Shown here: one piece after another, positions 19,868 to 29,603 of the stretch | Position numbering within the stretch: position 1 is the first letter of the stretch | Layout: the number at the start of each line of letters is the position of its first letter | Assembly: GCF_026104355.1 (NCBI RefSeq) | Contig: NZ_CP110535.1 | Location: forward strand, 806,001 to 870,000 | DNA length: 64,000 nucleotides | Origin: Halomonas sp. BDJS001 | Lineage (GTDB): Bacteria; Pseudomonadota; Gammaproteobacteria; Pseudomonadales; Halomonadaceae | Direction of reading: 5' to 3' | The notes under the pieces: model-generated | Seen by the model: only the letters and a program-made list of their open reading frames with translations | The model's database searches: none | What the model was told of the DNA's origin: nothing | Made by a program: the position numbers and the translations under genes

Positions 19868-20946
19868 CGGATCATGACAACCAGCGAAGCTCAGAAGAGA
19901 TTGAAAAGGACATCCATCAATCCCGTGAACGCCTCGATTCCACGCTAAACGAGATCGAAGAGCGCTTCTCTCCACAGCAGTTGCTGAATACATCCTACGA
20001 CTATTTGCGCCATGGCGGTGCCAACGAATTCGTGGCTAATTTGGGCACCACGATTAAGCAGAACCCGCTGCCTTTTCTGGTGACCACTGCGGGGCTAGGC
20101 TGGATGATGCTGTCACAGCGTCAGCCGCATCAAGGCCAGCATCGCTATGGGCACAGCGGTGCACCGGGTATTCCCGTGCATGAGGGCACCCCTCCGAATG
20201 CCGCTATGCATGCTCAATCAACAGGCAATGCCGGTGTAACGGAGCACACCAGTAATGGCCAAGGCCGTATGAGTGAAATGACCCATAAGGCCAAAGATTC
20301 TGCTCACCACCTAGGCCAGAAAGCCAAGCAAACGGCGCAACAGTGGGGCGATAAGGCGCACCACATGGGGGATAGCATGCGCGATTCCACGTCTCACCTA
20401 CAGCATGGCGCTCACGATAACCTACACGACATGGGGCAGCGTGCGCACCGTGCTGAGCGCCAGGCTTCCGATTTTATTCAGGAGCATCCGCTGGTGGTTG
20501 GCGCGCTAGGCTTTGCGCTGGGCGCCGCCTTGGGCGGTATTTTCCCCGCCACCAAGAAAGAGGACGAGTATATGGGCGAGTATCGTGACCGCGTGCTTCA
20601 TAAGGCTGCTGACACAGGGCAGGCGCAGGCGGATAAAGCTCAACACGTCATTCACGAGAAGGCCGAGTCGTTTAAAGGCGGATCGCAGCCTTCAAGTGCT
20701 TACGCACATGACACGAGTAGCAGTGACCCAAACACCCATGACACAAGCTTCAATGCGCCGCAGAATCGGGCGACGGGCCTACCCAGCGACCCTACCCCTT
20801 TTGCTGAACGCCGGGGGTCAGAGTGGTTTGATGCCGAGAAAAACCGTTCTGAGCAAAACAGCCCTGAAAGGCACAGCCCGGGCCTTGCGGGCTCGAGTAC
20901 CCCCTCTGGTAACACCCAGGGGTCGGGCACTAACCGCACCCCCTAA
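19864..20946 (+). CDS. DUF3618 domain-containing protein
   Basis: A 360-residue protein. The N-terminal DUF3618 signature is EEIEKDIHQSRERLDSTLNEIEERFSPQQLL, with FLVTTAGLGWMML as a short hydrophobic segment. A central helical low-complexity part is rich in His/Gln/Ala/Lys (KAKQTAQQWGDKAHHMGDS). A glycine-zipper-like membrane segment (PLVVGALGFALGAALGGIFP) and a disordered Ser/Pro tail follow. Function unknown; the family co-occurs with Holin-X proteins, as here. Confidence 0.82.
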   Translation: MTDHDNQRSSEEIEKDIHQSRERLDSTLNEIEERFSPQQLLNTSYDYLRHGGANEFVANLGTTIKQNPLPFLVTTAGLGWMMLSQRQPHQGQHRYGHSGAPGIPVHEGTPPNAAMHAQSTGNAGVTEHTSNGQGRMSEMTHKAKDSAHHLGQKAKQTAQQWGDKAHHMGDSMRDSTSHLQHGAHDNLHDMGQRAHRAERQASDFIQEHPLVVGALGFALGAALGGIFPATKKEDEYMGEYRDRVLHKAADTGQAQADKAQHVIHEKAESFKGGSQPSSAYAHDTSSSDPNTHDTSFNAPQNRATGLPSDPTPFAERRGSEWFDAEKNRSEQNSPERHSPGLAGSSTPSGNTQGSGTNRTP

Positions 20947-21013
20947 GGTGCCTATTTGGCTGCTAATCCTAGCGGCCGAAGAAACCAAGACCACATAAGG
21001 TAAGGAGTAAGCG

Positions 21014-21157
21014 ATGACTCAAGTTCCCGAGAACGACAAAAAGGCCCCCAAAGATCGTGACGATCACCACGATGAGGCCAATCCGATGCCGGATACCCAC
21101 CATGTGAACCCGGAATCCGATGATAATAAAAAGTCAGGTAAGGATTCCAAGAAATAA
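21014..21157 (+). CDS. Small hydrophilic hypothetical protein (47 aa)
   Basis: The start is ATG with AAGGAG 8 bases upstream. It is almost entirely charged or polar (MTQVPENDKKAPKDRDDHHD, ending KKSGKDSKK), so it is probably intrinsically disordered and cytoplasmic. It lies 67 bases after the DUF3618 gene and before a terminator, so it is probably the last gene of the same transcript. The good ribosome site and position, not homology, support it. Confidence 0.6.
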   Translation: MTQVPENDKKAPKDRDDHHDEANPMPDTHHVNPESDDNKKSGKDSKK

Positions 21158-21211
21158 GCTATGCAACATTGTTTCTATGCAGAATTGTTTAGGCCAACGC
21201 TAAACAACAAA

Positions 21212-21236
21212 GGCGCTACTTCCGGTAGCGCCTTTT
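21212..21236. terminator. Bidirectional terminator
   Basis: GGCGCTAC, loop TTCCG, GTAGCGCC, then TTTT on the plus strand; on the minus strand TTTGTTGTTT follows. It separates the plus-strand cluster from the convergent gene at 21246. Confidence 0.8.
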
Positions 21237-21245
21237 CTATTAGCG

Positions 21246-22232
21246 CTAAACCTCTATGTTGATAGAGGTCGTTGAAACGGAAATGTCACCTAGCGAGGCA
21301 GGCAGCAACTGCCCCAGTGAGGAGTAGAGGGCCTCAGAAGTGGATGCTGCAACCGCGTGATCAGTCTTTTCCATTATGTCTTCTGCTTTCTTGAGCTCCC
21401 TACGGGCTTCCTTGTCTTCTTCTCTCAGCCGAATCTTCAGTTCGTTAACCGCTTCGCGCAGCGCTTTTTGGGCGTCAGTCAGTACGCCGCGGAGTGCGTG
21501 TTCACTAGCGCTGGGGCCATTGGATTTTGAGCGATTGTCTTCATTCTGAGTGAGAGTGGGCAGGCTAGGTAATACGCTGAGTTCGGTGGATTCATCACCG
21601 TCAGACTCGCCCGCTGCTTTTTCGGCCTCTTGCCCCGCCTTTTCTTCAGTACTTTTCTCAGCGTCTTCCTCGGTTGTTTGTGCGCTGTTTTCGGCTTGCT
21701 GTGCGTCGCTCGACACACTTGCCTGGGCGCTCTCATCACCACCCGCCTGGGCTCCGGCTGATTCGGCTCCGCTGGTTTGAGCGACGGCCGGTTGAGCTGC
21801 TGTCGTGGGGATTCCTGGCGTGGGAACTGCGGTCGTTGCAACCACGGACGGAATCGCGGTCATGCCAGCACCACCGCCACCTTGATTGTTCAGTAGCTTA
21901 GCCGCACCGGCAAGCTCACGGGCGATGCTCTTGAGCTCCTTGGCCATGTTTTTAAGCTGTTCAGGAGAGGCGAAAGCCATCATGGCTTTCAGCATTTCAA
22001 TCCGCTGGCGCAGGAAACCCACTTTATCGGTGGCCTGCTGCTGGGAGGCTTCCTTTGGCGTAGGTAGCGACGCCAAGCTCTCCAAGGCTTCCTGCTGCTT
22101 TTTAAGGCGCTTTGTGAACGGGTCGTCTTCAGCAGGCTCGCTCTTTTGGGGGGCGACGCGGGTAGGCGTTAAAAACTGCGGCTTATCCTGGCGCTGATTA
22201 ATCAGTGTAAAAGACGAAAATCCAATCTTCAT
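21246..22232 (-). CDS. Hypothetical protein, coiled-coil and low complexity
   Basis: A 328-residue protein I do not recognise. The N-terminus (MKIGFSSFTLINQRQDKPQF) is followed by helices (FLRQRIEMLKAMMAFASPEQLKNMAKELKSIARELAGAAKLL). About 120 residues of Ala/Gln/Glu/Ser/Thr-rich low complexity come next, then a second coiled coil (ALREAVNELKIRLREEDKEARRELKKAEDIMEKT). The C-terminus LGDISVSTTSINIEV is strand-like. No signal peptide or membrane helix. It is read toward the terminator at 21212 and lies downstream of xseA on the same strand. Confidence 0.7.
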   Translation of the reverse strand: MKIGFSSFTLINQRQDKPQFLTPTRVAPQKSEPAEDDPFTKRLKKQQEALESLASLPTPKEASQQQATDKVGFLRQRIEMLKAMMAFASPEQLKNMAKELKSIARELAGAAKLLNNQGGGGAGMTAIPSVVATTAVPTPGIPTTAAQPAVAQTSGAESAGAQAGGDESAQASVSSDAQQAENSAQTTEEDAEKSTEEKAGQEAEKAAGESDGDESTELSVLPSLPTLTQNEDNRSKSNGPSASEHALRGVLTDAQKALREAVNELKIRLREEDKEARRELKKAEDIMEKTDHAVAASTSEALYSSLGQLLPASLGDISVSTTSINIEV

Positions 22233-22284
22233 GGCGGTATCCTCTCCTCATTGTTAGAAGATATCGACCATTTAACTTAGGACT

Positions 22285-23634
22285 TTAACCCCCGGACTTT
22301 AGACGCCGCTTAACTTCCACGCTTAGCCTGCCTTCGCCAAGCTTCAGTTTCAGCTTCTGGCCGGGCTGGGTATCTTCCGCGCGGCGAATGATCTGCCCCT
22401 GCTCATCCTGGGCAATCGCATAGCCGCGCCCCAGCACCGCCAGCGGGCTGACCGCGTTTAACTCCCGCGCGGCGGCTTTCAAGCGTGCCTGTCGGCTCTC
22501 CAGCTGGCGCTGCATCGCACTCCCCAAACGGCGCTGTAACTGGCTCACGCGTTCGCTTTCTGCGCGATGTAATCGTCCCATATCCTGGCTGGCCAAGCGC
22601 CTGCTCAGCTGTGTCACCTGGGCTTTTTGTTGACTAAGCGTTTGCTGCATGGCGCGATTCAAGCGCTGATTGAGGGCGGTTAAGTGCTGGCGCTGGCGGT
22701 TGAGTTGTTCGCCGGGGTGGCGCAGCTTGGCGCGTAGGGTATCCAGCCGCTGGCTGTCGCGCTCTAACCGTGCCTGCATGGCCCGCTGCAGGCGGCTGTG
22801 CTGATGCTCCAGCTGGCGCTTGAGGGTGTTTTGGTCGGGAACCAAGCGCTCGGCGGCAGCCGATGGGGTAGGCGCGCGCATATCCGCGGCAAAGTCCGCC
22901 AGGGTGACATCCACCTCGTGGCCTACCGCCGACATCACCGGTAACCGGGAGTGAAAAATCGCCCTTGCCAGGTGTTCGTTGTTAAACGCCCAGAGGTCTT
23001 CCAGGCTACCGCCACCGCGGGTAATCAGAATCACATCCCGCTCAGGGTCTAGCCGCGCCTGACGGTTAAGCAGGCCCAAGGCGGAGATCATCGCCGGGGC
23101 CGCTTCTGCACCCTGCACCGGCACCGGAATCAGCGTCACATCCGCCAGCGGCCAGCGCGCTTCCAGCACCGCCAGCACATCGCGAATGGCGGCGCCGGTG
23201 GCCGAGCTTAAAATCAGCAGCTTGCGCGGCGGAAAGGGCAGCGGTCGGGCGTTGGCAAACACGCCTTCGCCTTCCAACTGCGCTTTTAAACGTTCAAAGG
23301 CCGCCAGCAGCTCGCCCAGGCCTGCCGCCTGAACGGCCTCGGCAATCAGTTGATAATCGCCGCGGGGCTCAAACAGCGACACCCGCCCACGCAGTTTGAC
23401 CTGATCACCATCGCGCATCGGCGCTGAGACAAACCGCGCCCGCTGACGAAACAGCGCACAGCGGATCTGCGCCCGGTCATCCTTCAACGTGAAATAGACA
23501 TGCCCGGACGCAGGGCGGGAAACGTTAGAGAGCTCGCCCTCCACCCACACTTCGCCCACATCGCGCTCAAGGGTTTGCTTGGCGCGCTGGTTGAGTTGGC
23601 TGACGGTGAGGGCCTGGGGAGTAGTGGGGGCCAT
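22285..23634 (-). CDS. xseA: Exodeoxyribonuclease VII large subunit XseA
   Basis: A 449-residue subunit that, with XseB, degrades single-stranded DNA. The N-terminal OB fold binds ssDNA (VWVEGELSNVSRPASGHVYFTLKDDRAQIRCALF). The catalytic middle contains VLILSSATGAAIRDVL-type and ILITRGGGSLEDLWAFNNE and MSAVGHEVDVTLADFAADMRAPTPSAAAE motifs. A long arginine/glutamine-rich coiled coil follows (about 265-390), ending AVLGRGYAIAQDEQGQIIR. Length is normal. It begins just upstream of the DsbA-like gene on the same strand (4-base gap). Confidence 0.95.
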   Translation of the reverse strand: MAPTTPQALTVSQLNQRAKQTLERDVGEVWVEGELSNVSRPASGHVYFTLKDDRAQIRCALFRQRARFVSAPMRDGDQVKLRGRVSLFEPRGDYQLIAEAVQAAGLGELLAAFERLKAQLEGEGVFANARPLPFPPRKLLILSSATGAAIRDVLAVLEARWPLADVTLIPVPVQGAEAAPAMISALGLLNRQARLDPERDVILITRGGGSLEDLWAFNNEHLARAIFHSRLPVMSAVGHEVDVTLADFAADMRAPTPSAAAERLVPDQNTLKRQLEHQHSRLQRAMQARLERDSQRLDTLRAKLRHPGEQLNRQRQHLTALNQRLNRAMQQTLSQQKAQVTQLSRRLASQDMGRLHRAESERVSQLQRRLGSAMQRQLESRQARLKAAARELNAVSPLAVLGRGYAIAQDEQGQIIRRAEDTQPGQKLKLKLGEGRLSVEVKRRLKSGG

Positions 23635-23638
23635 AGAA

Positions 23639-24229
23639 TTACCCGCGCTCGATCAGAAAACGTTTGAGAGCGTCAGGGTCAGGCACGCCCTGAATCATTT
23701 CGCCATCGATGACCAAGGTAGGCACCGACTGAATAAGTGCCTCTTCCACCGCATGCCGCTGGGCCATCTGGTGCTGCTCGCGGTAGCTGCCCTGGGCCAG
23801 CGCATCGAGTACCGCCTGGCGCTCAAGGCCCACCGACTCACCAATATCCGCCAGCACTTCCGGGTCGCCGATATCGCGCTCCTGCTGGAAGAACGCTTTC
23901 AGCGCGGCCATGGAGTAGGCGTGGCCCAAGCCCTGCTCTTCGGCCATGGCGAACACTTCAAAGGCTTTGTCGGTGCGCGGCTGGGGGGAAATATTGGGCA
24001 GCGTAATGGGCACGCCGAGCTTTTTGGCCATGGGGTAAACCGAATCCTGCCATATCTTAGGCAAGTAAGGATCCTCCACCTTCAGCGTGGGCACCGGGGC
24101 AGGGCGCAGCTCGAAGGGCCGCCAGCGGATTTCCACGTCTAGGCCTTCGGTCGCCTGGGCAATCGCCTCTTCCGCCAGCAGGCAGAAGGGGCAAACGTAA
24201 TCGGTGTAAACAATAATTTGTTGAGACAA
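23639..24229 (-). CDS. DsbA family oxidoreductase (FrnE-like)
   Basis: A 196-residue thioredoxin-fold protein. The active site is [11 protein letters not shown] (CxxC at residues 13-16), with a helical insertion and the cis-Pro loop [20 protein letters not shown]. There is no signal peptide, so it should act in the cytoplasm, as FrnE-type disulfide isomerases do. Substrates are unknown. The neighbouring xseA probably shares its transcript. Confidence 0.87.
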   Translation of the reverse strand: MSQQIIVYTDYVCPFCLLAEEAIAQATEGLDVEIRWRPFELRPAPVPTLKVEDPYLPKIWQDSVYPMAKKLGVPITLPNISPQPRTDKAFEVFAMAEEQGLGHAYSMAALKAFFQQERDIGDPEVLADIGESVGLERQAVLDALAQGSYREQHQMAQRHAVEEALIQSVPTLVIDGEMIQGVPDPDALKRFLIERG

Positions 24230-24318
24230 AAAGCCTCCTTGAACAGAAAAAATCGCCAGCTATCAGCCTAACAGCATACGTCATTAGCATTTGGTATAAG
24301 CACAACAGCCTGACTGCA

Positions 24319-24348
24319 TTGCTGGAAAGGCCCTCAAAACGCTATAAT
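24319..24348 (+). promoter_or_regulatory. Sigma70 promoter of guaB
   Basis: TTGCTG, 18 bases, then a perfect TATAAT. Transcription would begin near 24355, which rules out the in-frame TTG at 24319 as translation start and supports ATG 24400. Confidence 0.65.
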
Positions 24349-24399
24349 AGGCGATTAACCTTTCACGCCCCACTTCCTCTCAATCAGGGTGTTGCCGCT

Positions 24400-25869
24400 A
24401 TGCTACGTATGGCCCAAGAAGCACTAACGTTCGATGACGTTCTCCTCGTTCCCGGCTTCTCCGATGTTCTTCCCAAGGATGTCAGCCTCAAAACCCGCCT
24501 GACCCGCAATCTTTCGCTCAATATTCCGCTACTCTCTGCTGCGATGGACACCGTTACCGAAGCGCGTCTAGCGATTGCGATGGCCCAGGAAGGCGGCATC
24601 GGCATCATCCATAAGAGCATGGCCATGACCCAGCAAGCGGCTGAGGTGCGCAAGGTCAAAAAGCACGAAAGCGTGATTGTAAAAGACCCTGTCACCGTTA
24701 GCCCCAAAGCCAAGCTCGAAGACCTGCTCACCATGGCGCGTGAATACGGCTTCTCCGGTTTCCCGGTGGTAGAAGGCGAAACCCTGGTGGGTATCGTGAC
24801 CGAACGCGATATGCGTTTCCAGCCTAATCACGGCGACAGCGTTGAAGCGATCATGACCCCCCGCGACCGGCTGATCACCGTGCCGGAAGGCACCGAGCTT
24901 GAAGTCAGTAAAGCTAAAATGCGCGAACACCGCATAGAGAAAATGCTGATCGTTGATGACGAGTTCCACCTGCGTGGCCTAGTCACCTTCCAGGATATCG
25001 AAAAAGCCCGCACTTACCCAATGGCCGCCAAAGACAGCGATGGCCGTTTGTTAGTCGGCGCAGCGGTAGGCACCGGCCCGGAAACCCCGGATCGCGTGGC
25101 CGCCCTGGCTGAAGCAGGGGTTGACGTGATCATTGTCGATACCGCTCACGGCCACTCCCAAGGCGTTCTTGACCGCGTTCGCTGGATCAAAGAGCACTTC
25201 CCACAGATTCAAGTGATTGGCGGCAACATCGCCACCGCCGGTGCTGCCCGGGCGCTGGCCGAAGCAGGCGCGGATGCCGTGAAAGTCGGTATCGGCCCTG
25301 GCTCGATCTGCACCACGCGCATTGTAGCTGGCGTTGGCGTACCGCAAATTACCGCGGTTTCCAACGTCGCCGAAGCGCTCAAAGAGTATGACATTCCGCT
25401 GATTGCCGATGGCGGCGTGCGCTACTCCGGTGATTTGGCCAAGGCGATTGCCGCTGGCGCCAGCGCCGTGATGGTCGGTGGCCTGCTGGCCGGTACCGAA
25501 GAAGCCCCCGGCGAAGTCGAGCTTTACCAGGGCCGTACCTACAAGGCCTACCGTGGCATGGGCTCCATGGGTGCCATGTCGCAGAGCCAGGGCAGCGCCG
25601 ACCGCTACTTCCAGGATAAGAGTGAAGGCGCCGAGAAGCTGGTGCCGGAAGGCATCGAAGGCCGCGTTCCCTATAAAGGCATGATGAGCGCCATCGTTCA
25701 CCAGCTAATGGGCGGGCTGCGCGCCTCCATGGGCTACACCGGCTGCCGCGATATTCAGGAAATGCGCACCAAACCGGAGTTTGTACAGATTACCGGCGCT
25801 GGCTTTAACGAATCCCACGTCCACAACGTGCAGATCACCAAAGAAGCTCCCAACTACCGGGTGAGCTAA
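24400..25869 (+). CDS. guaB: Inosine-5'-monophosphate dehydrogenase GuaB
   Basis: A 489-residue enzyme that oxidises IMP to XMP with NAD+, the committed step of GMP synthesis. It starts [25 protein letters not shown] at ATG 24400. Two CBS domains (about 95-205) regulate it. The catalytic cysteine lies in [15 protein letters not shown], the phosphate-binding loop in [19 protein letters not shown] and the mobile flap in [10 protein letters not shown]. guaA follows 96 bases downstream, the usual pair. Confidence 0.97.
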   Translation: MLRMAQEALTFDDVLLVPGFSDVLPKDVSLKTRLTRNLSLNIPLLSAAMDTVTEARLAIAMAQEGGIGIIHKSMAMTQQAAEVRKVKKHESVIVKDPVTVSPKAKLEDLLTMAREYGFSGFPVVEGETLVGIVTERDMRFQPNHGDSVEAIMTPRDRLITVPEGTELEVSKAKMREHRIEKMLIVDDEFHLRGLVTFQDIEKARTYPMAAKDSDGRLLVGAAVGTGPETPDRVAALAEAGVDVIIVDTAHGHSQGVLDRVRWIKEHFPQIQVIGGNIATAGAARALAEAGADAVKVGIGPGSICTTRIVAGVGVPQITAVSNVAEALKEYDIPLIADGGVRYSGDLAKAIAAGASAVMVGGLLAGTEEAPGEVELYQGRTYKAYRGMGSMGAMSQSQGSADRYFQDKSEGAEKLVPEGIEGRVPYKGMMSAIVHQLMGGLRASMGYTGCRDIQEMRTKPEFVQITGAGFNESHVHNVQITKEAPNYRVS

Positions 25870-25891
25870 CCAGCAAAATGAGTTATATGGC

Positions 25892-25921
25892 GCGGCGGGC
25901 ATTGCCCCGCCGCTTGCTTTT
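25892..25921 (+). terminator. Terminator-like hairpin between guaB and guaA
   Basis: GCGGCGGG, 6-base loop, CCCGCCGC, then TTGCTTTTT. It may reduce read-through from guaB into guaA. Confidence 0.6.
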
Positions 25922-25965
25922 TGGCCTTACCAGCGGCACCCACACCGCTTAACCGAGACCCCGCC

Positions 25966-27543
25966 ATGAGTGACATTCACGCCCATAAGATTTTGATTCT
26001 CGACTTCGGCTCCCAGTACACCCAACTGATCGCCCGCCGCGTACGCGAAATTGGCGTCTATTCCGAAGTCCGCGCGTTTGATATCACCGAAGAAGAGATC
26101 CGCGAGTACAACCCCAACGGCATTATCATGGCTGGTGGGCCGGAATCCGTGACGGAACTGGACTCCCCGCGTGCGCCGCAGTGCGTGTTTGAAATGGGCC
26201 TGCCGGTGTTTGGTATCTGCTACGGCATGCAAACCATGGCCGAGCAGTTGGGCGGTAAGGTAGAAGGCTCCAACCAGCGGGAATTCGGCTACGCACAGAT
26301 TCAAATCGACGAAGACAACGCGCTGTTCAAAGACATCAAAGACCATGTGGACGCTAAAAGCGGCAAAACCCTGCTGGACGTATGGATGAGCCACGGCGAC
26401 AAGGTCGCCCAAGCGCCCGCCGAGTTCACCGTGACTGCCTCTACGCCGAGCTGCCCGATTGCCGCCATGGCCTGGGAAGAGAAACAGTTTTACGGCGTTC
26501 AGTTCCACCCGGAAGTAACTCACACCCTGCAGGGCCAGCGCATTCTTGAGCACTTCGTGCTGGATATCTGTAAAGCCGAAAAGCTCTGGACGCCCGCACA
26601 AATCATCGAAGACCAGGTTCAGCGCGTACGCGAGCAAGTGGGTGACCGCCACGTACTGCTCGGCCTCTCCGGCGGTGTAGATTCCTCTGTGGTTGCCGCA
26701 TTGCTGCACAAAGCCATTGGCACCCAACTGACCTGCGTCTTCGTCGACAACGGCCTGCTGCGTAAAGCAGAGGGTGACCAGGTCATGGAAACCTTCGCCA
26801 AGCACATGGGCGTGAAGGTGATTCGCGTAGACGCCGAAGACCTGTTCCTCGGCAAGCTGAAGGGCGAAAAAGACCCAGAAGCCAAGCGTAAAATCATCGG
26901 CAACACCTTTATCGACGTATTCGATGAAGAAGCCAGCAAAATTGAAGGCGTCGACTTCCTGGCCCAGGGCACCATCTACCCGGACGTGATCGAATCCGCT
27001 GCCTCTAAAACAGGCAAAGCGCACGTGATCAAATCCCACCACAACGTGGGTGGGCTGCCGGAAACCATGAAGCTCAAGCTAGTCGAGCCGCTGCGCGAAC
27101 TGTTTAAAGACGAAGTGCGCAAACTCGGCCTCGAACTCGGCCTGCCCTACGATATGGTTTACCGCCACCCGTTCCCCGGCCCCGGCCTGGGCGTGCGTAT
27201 CCTGGGCGAAGTGAAGAAAGAGTACGCCGACATCCTCCGCGATGCCGACGCTATCTTCATCGAAGAGCTACGCGCCTCTGGATGGTACGAAAAAACCAGC
27301 CAAGCGTTTGCCGTGTTCCTGCCGGTGAAATCCGTAGGCGTAGTCGGCGACGGCCGCCGCTACGAATGGGTCATCGCGCTACGCGCGGTCGAAACCATCG
27401 ACTTCATGACCGCCCGCTGGGCGCACCTGCCCTATGAGCTGCTGGAGAAGGTTTCTAACCGGATTATCAATGAGTTGGAAGGGGTGTCTCGGGTGACTTA
27501 TGATGTCTCCAGCAAGCCGCCTGCTACTATTGAGTGGGAGTGA
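25966..27543 (+). CDS. guaA: GMP synthase (glutamine-hydrolysing) GuaA
   Basis: A 525-residue enzyme converting XMP to GMP with ATP and glutamine. The class I amidotransferase domain has nucleophile Cys in [11 protein letters not shown] and FHPEVTHT. The ATP pyrophosphatase domain starts with the P loop [22 protein letters not shown]. The C-terminal dimerisation part ends [12 protein letters not shown], so the 3' end is intact. The ATG at 25966 gives the canonical [23 protein letters not shown]. It is the last backbone gene before a change in composition. Confidence 0.97.
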   Translation: MSDIHAHKILILDFGSQYTQLIARRVREIGVYSEVRAFDITEEEIREYNPNGIIMAGGPESVTELDSPRAPQCVFEMGLPVFGICYGMQTMAEQLGGKVEGSNQREFGYAQIQIDEDNALFKDIKDHVDAKSGKTLLDVWMSHGDKVAQAPAEFTVTASTPSCPIAAMAWEEKQFYGVQFHPEVTHTLQGQRILEHFVLDICKAEKLWTPAQIIEDQVQRVREQVGDRHVLLGLSGGVDSSVVAALLHKAIGTQLTCVFVDNGLLRKAEGDQVMETFAKHMGVKVIRVDAEDLFLGKLKGEKDPEAKRKIIGNTFIDVFDEEASKIEGVDFLAQGTIYPDVIESAASKTGKAHVIKSHHNVGGLPETMKLKLVEPLRELFKDEVRKLGLELGLPYDMVYRHPFPGPGLGVRILGEVKKEYADILRDADAIFIEELRASGWYEKTSQAFAVFLPVKSVGVVGDGRRYEWVIALRAVETIDFMTARWAHLPYELLEKVSNRIINELEGVSRVTYDVSSKPPATIEWE

Positions 27544-27851
27544 TGAAACTTCCATCCAAACTGTTAGCGAGTATTTTGAATGTATGATGTTAAATAGTTT
27601 TTTGCTAAGGATATTGCCGTTCTGGGATTAGGATCGGATCTCAAAACCTTTACCTCCGTAGTACACCGGTGTTTCTGGGCTTGGATCTTGCGGCTTCAAC
27701 TCATTGTGATTTGTGAGGCTTCATTTATTTGGAGTGAACTGTATGGTTGCATGTGCCCAGTTCTCCACTAAAGGTGGTATGCAGAAGGTTTGGTATTATT
27801 GGGGTGGAGCTTGGATGCCATGTTGGTTGACATGATTCGGGAGTTTGCAGC
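27544..27851. other. 308-bp gap between guaA and the restriction locus
   Basis: No gene, terminator or repeat stands out. Base composition drops here from the GC-rich backbone to the AT-richer accessory block. No copy of the guaA 3' end was noticed elsewhere in the window. Confidence 0.4.
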
Positions 27852-29603
27852 GTGAGTGATTTATGGAAGCTTCCTAAAACGTGGTGTTGGGCAACGATGG
27901 GAGACGTTGCAGAAGTTGTAGGTGGTGGAACGCCGCCTACAAAAGATTCAAGCAACTTTGGTGGGCAAATCCCTTGGGTAACCCCATCAGATCTCTCCGG
28001 TTACAATCAGAAATTCATAGTACGTGGAGCACGGAATATCACGGAAACAGGGTTTCAAAATTCAGGGGCAAGGTGGCTTCCTGAAGGGGCAGTGCTGTTT
28101 AGCTCACGTGCACCGATTGGGTATGTGGCTATCGCCTCAAACCCATTGACAACCAGTCAAGGCTTTAAGAGCTATGTTCCTTTCGAAGGTGTGAGCTCGG
28201 ACTATGTCTATCACTGGCTTACCTCAGCGAAACAATATGCTGAAAGTTTGGCTAGTGGGACTACCTTCCTCGAAATCTCTGGGGCGAAGGCTGCGCTAGT
28301 TCCATTTCCTATAGCGCCTACCGCAGAGCAAATACGCATTGTAAAGAAGCTTGATGAACTTCTATCCAGTCTTGATGCAGGCGTGGCTGAGTTGAAGATG
28401 GCGCAGTCCAAGCTCTCGCAATACCGCCAGACGCTGCTAAAGGAAGCCCTGGAGGGTAAACTAACGGTTGAGTGGCGTAAAAAAAATCATTCGATTGACG
28501 AATCTGGCTCGCAATTGCTTGAACGTATCCTGTATGAGCGCCGCCTTCGCTGGGAAAAGAGACAACTGGCTAGGTTCGCTGAAGAAGGCAAAAAGCCCCC
28601 TCGAGGCTGGCAAAAAAAATACCCAGAACCGGTGCAGCCCAACACCACCGATTTGCCACAGCTACCGCGAGGATGGGTGTGGGCGAGCTTGGATATGCTG
28701 GGTGATATTACTTCAGGAGTAGCAAAAGGAACTAAACGCTCGAGTGAGATAGCCTTACGAGAGGTGCCCTATCTACGAGTTGCTAACGTTCAGCGCGGAT
28801 ATTTAGATCTGACCGAGCTGAAAACGATCCTTGCAACGGAGCGTGATATCGCTGCGTTAAGTCTTCAAAATGGCGACATTTTGTTCAACGAGGGAGGGGA
28901 TCGCGATAAGCTGGGGCGTGGCTGGGTATGGCGTAATGAAATTGCTGAATGTATTCACCAGAATCATGTATTTCGTATGCGGCCTTTTCTCTCAGAGCAA
29001 CAGTCTGAGTTGATATCTCATCACGGAAATATTTTTGGAAAGCAGTGGTTTCAAAATGCTGGCAAACAAACCACTAATTTGGCATCCATTAATATGACTG
29101 TCTTAAGAACATTTCCTATCCCAGTAGCCTCAGCCGAAGAACAAGTAGAAATATTGAGTCAGATTCGTACTCAATTGGAAATTATTTTACAACAGGAACG
29201 GGCAATAGAGTTGAGCCTGAAGCAATCCTCTGCCCAACGCCAAAATATCTTACGTGCTGCTTTCTCTGGTCAGTTGGTACCACAAGATCGGAACGACGAA
29301 CCTGCTAAAGTTTTGTTAGAAAATATTCGTGAAAAACGCGCTTTTCAGACTAAAACAGCTCCCAAAGAAAAAAAAGTCAGGACTTCGAAAATGCCATCCT
29401 CCAAGTCTATAACTCTCATAGAGTGGATCTCTTCGCAGGCGGAAACAGATTTCTCTTTTGAAAATATTAGGAATGCTGTTGCAGGTGATTACGAACAAAT
29501 AAAAAGTGAGCTATTCGGTTTGCTTTCGGATGAGAAACCAATTGTCGAGCAATATTTTGACTCCTACTATGGGCAAATCCGCTTCAGGAGTTTGAAAAAA
29601 TGA
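27852..29603 (+). CDS. hsdS: Type I restriction-modification specificity subunit HsdS
   Basis: A 583-residue DNA-recognition subunit with two target-recognition domains. TRD1 begins WKLPKTWCWATMGDVAEVVGGGTPPTKDSSNFGGQIPWVTPSDL. The first conserved helix is QIRIVKKLDELLSSLDAGVAELKMAQSKLSQYRQTLLKEALEGKL. TRD2 begins LPRGWVWASLDMLGDITSG, and the second helix includes ILRAAFSGQLVPQD. An extra C-terminal region of about 80 residues (KSITLIEWISSQAETDFSF...) is atypical. The start is GTG with GGGAG upstream. The stop overlaps the AAA gene (ATGA). S comes before M here, the reverse of the usual order. Confidence 0.92.
   Translation: MSDLWKLPKTWCWATMGDVAEVVGGGTPPTKDSSNFGGQIPWVTPSDLSGYNQKFIVRGARNITETGFQNSGARWLPEGAVLFSSRAPIGYVAIASNPLTTSQGFKSYVPFEGVSSDYVYHWLTSAKQYAESLASGTTFLEISGAKAALVPFPIAPTAEQIRIVKKLDELLSSLDAGVAELKMAQSKLSQYRQTLLKEALEGKLTVEWRKKNHSIDESGSQLLERILYERRLRWEKRQLARFAEEGKKPPRGWQKKYPEPVQPNTTDLPQLPRGWVWASLDMLGDITSGVAKGTKRSSEIALREVPYLRVANVQRGYLDLTELKTILATERDIAALSLQNGDILFNEGGDRDKLGRGWVWRNEIAECIHQNHVFRMRPFLSEQQSELISHHGNIFGKQWFQNAGKQTTNLASINMTVLRTFPIPVASAEEQVEILSQIRTQLEIILQQERAIELSLKQSSAQRQNILRAAFSGQLVPQDRNDEPAKVLLENIREKRAFQTKTAPKEKKVRTSKMPSSKSITLIEWISSQAETDFSFENIRNAVAGDYEQIKSELFGLLSDEKPIVEQYFDSYYGQIRFRSLKK

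Noticed and set aside
25927..27042. A 371-codon minus-strand frame opposite guaA
   Set aside because: It is a codon-bias shadow of the highly conserved guaA gene; no ribosome site or recognisable motif.
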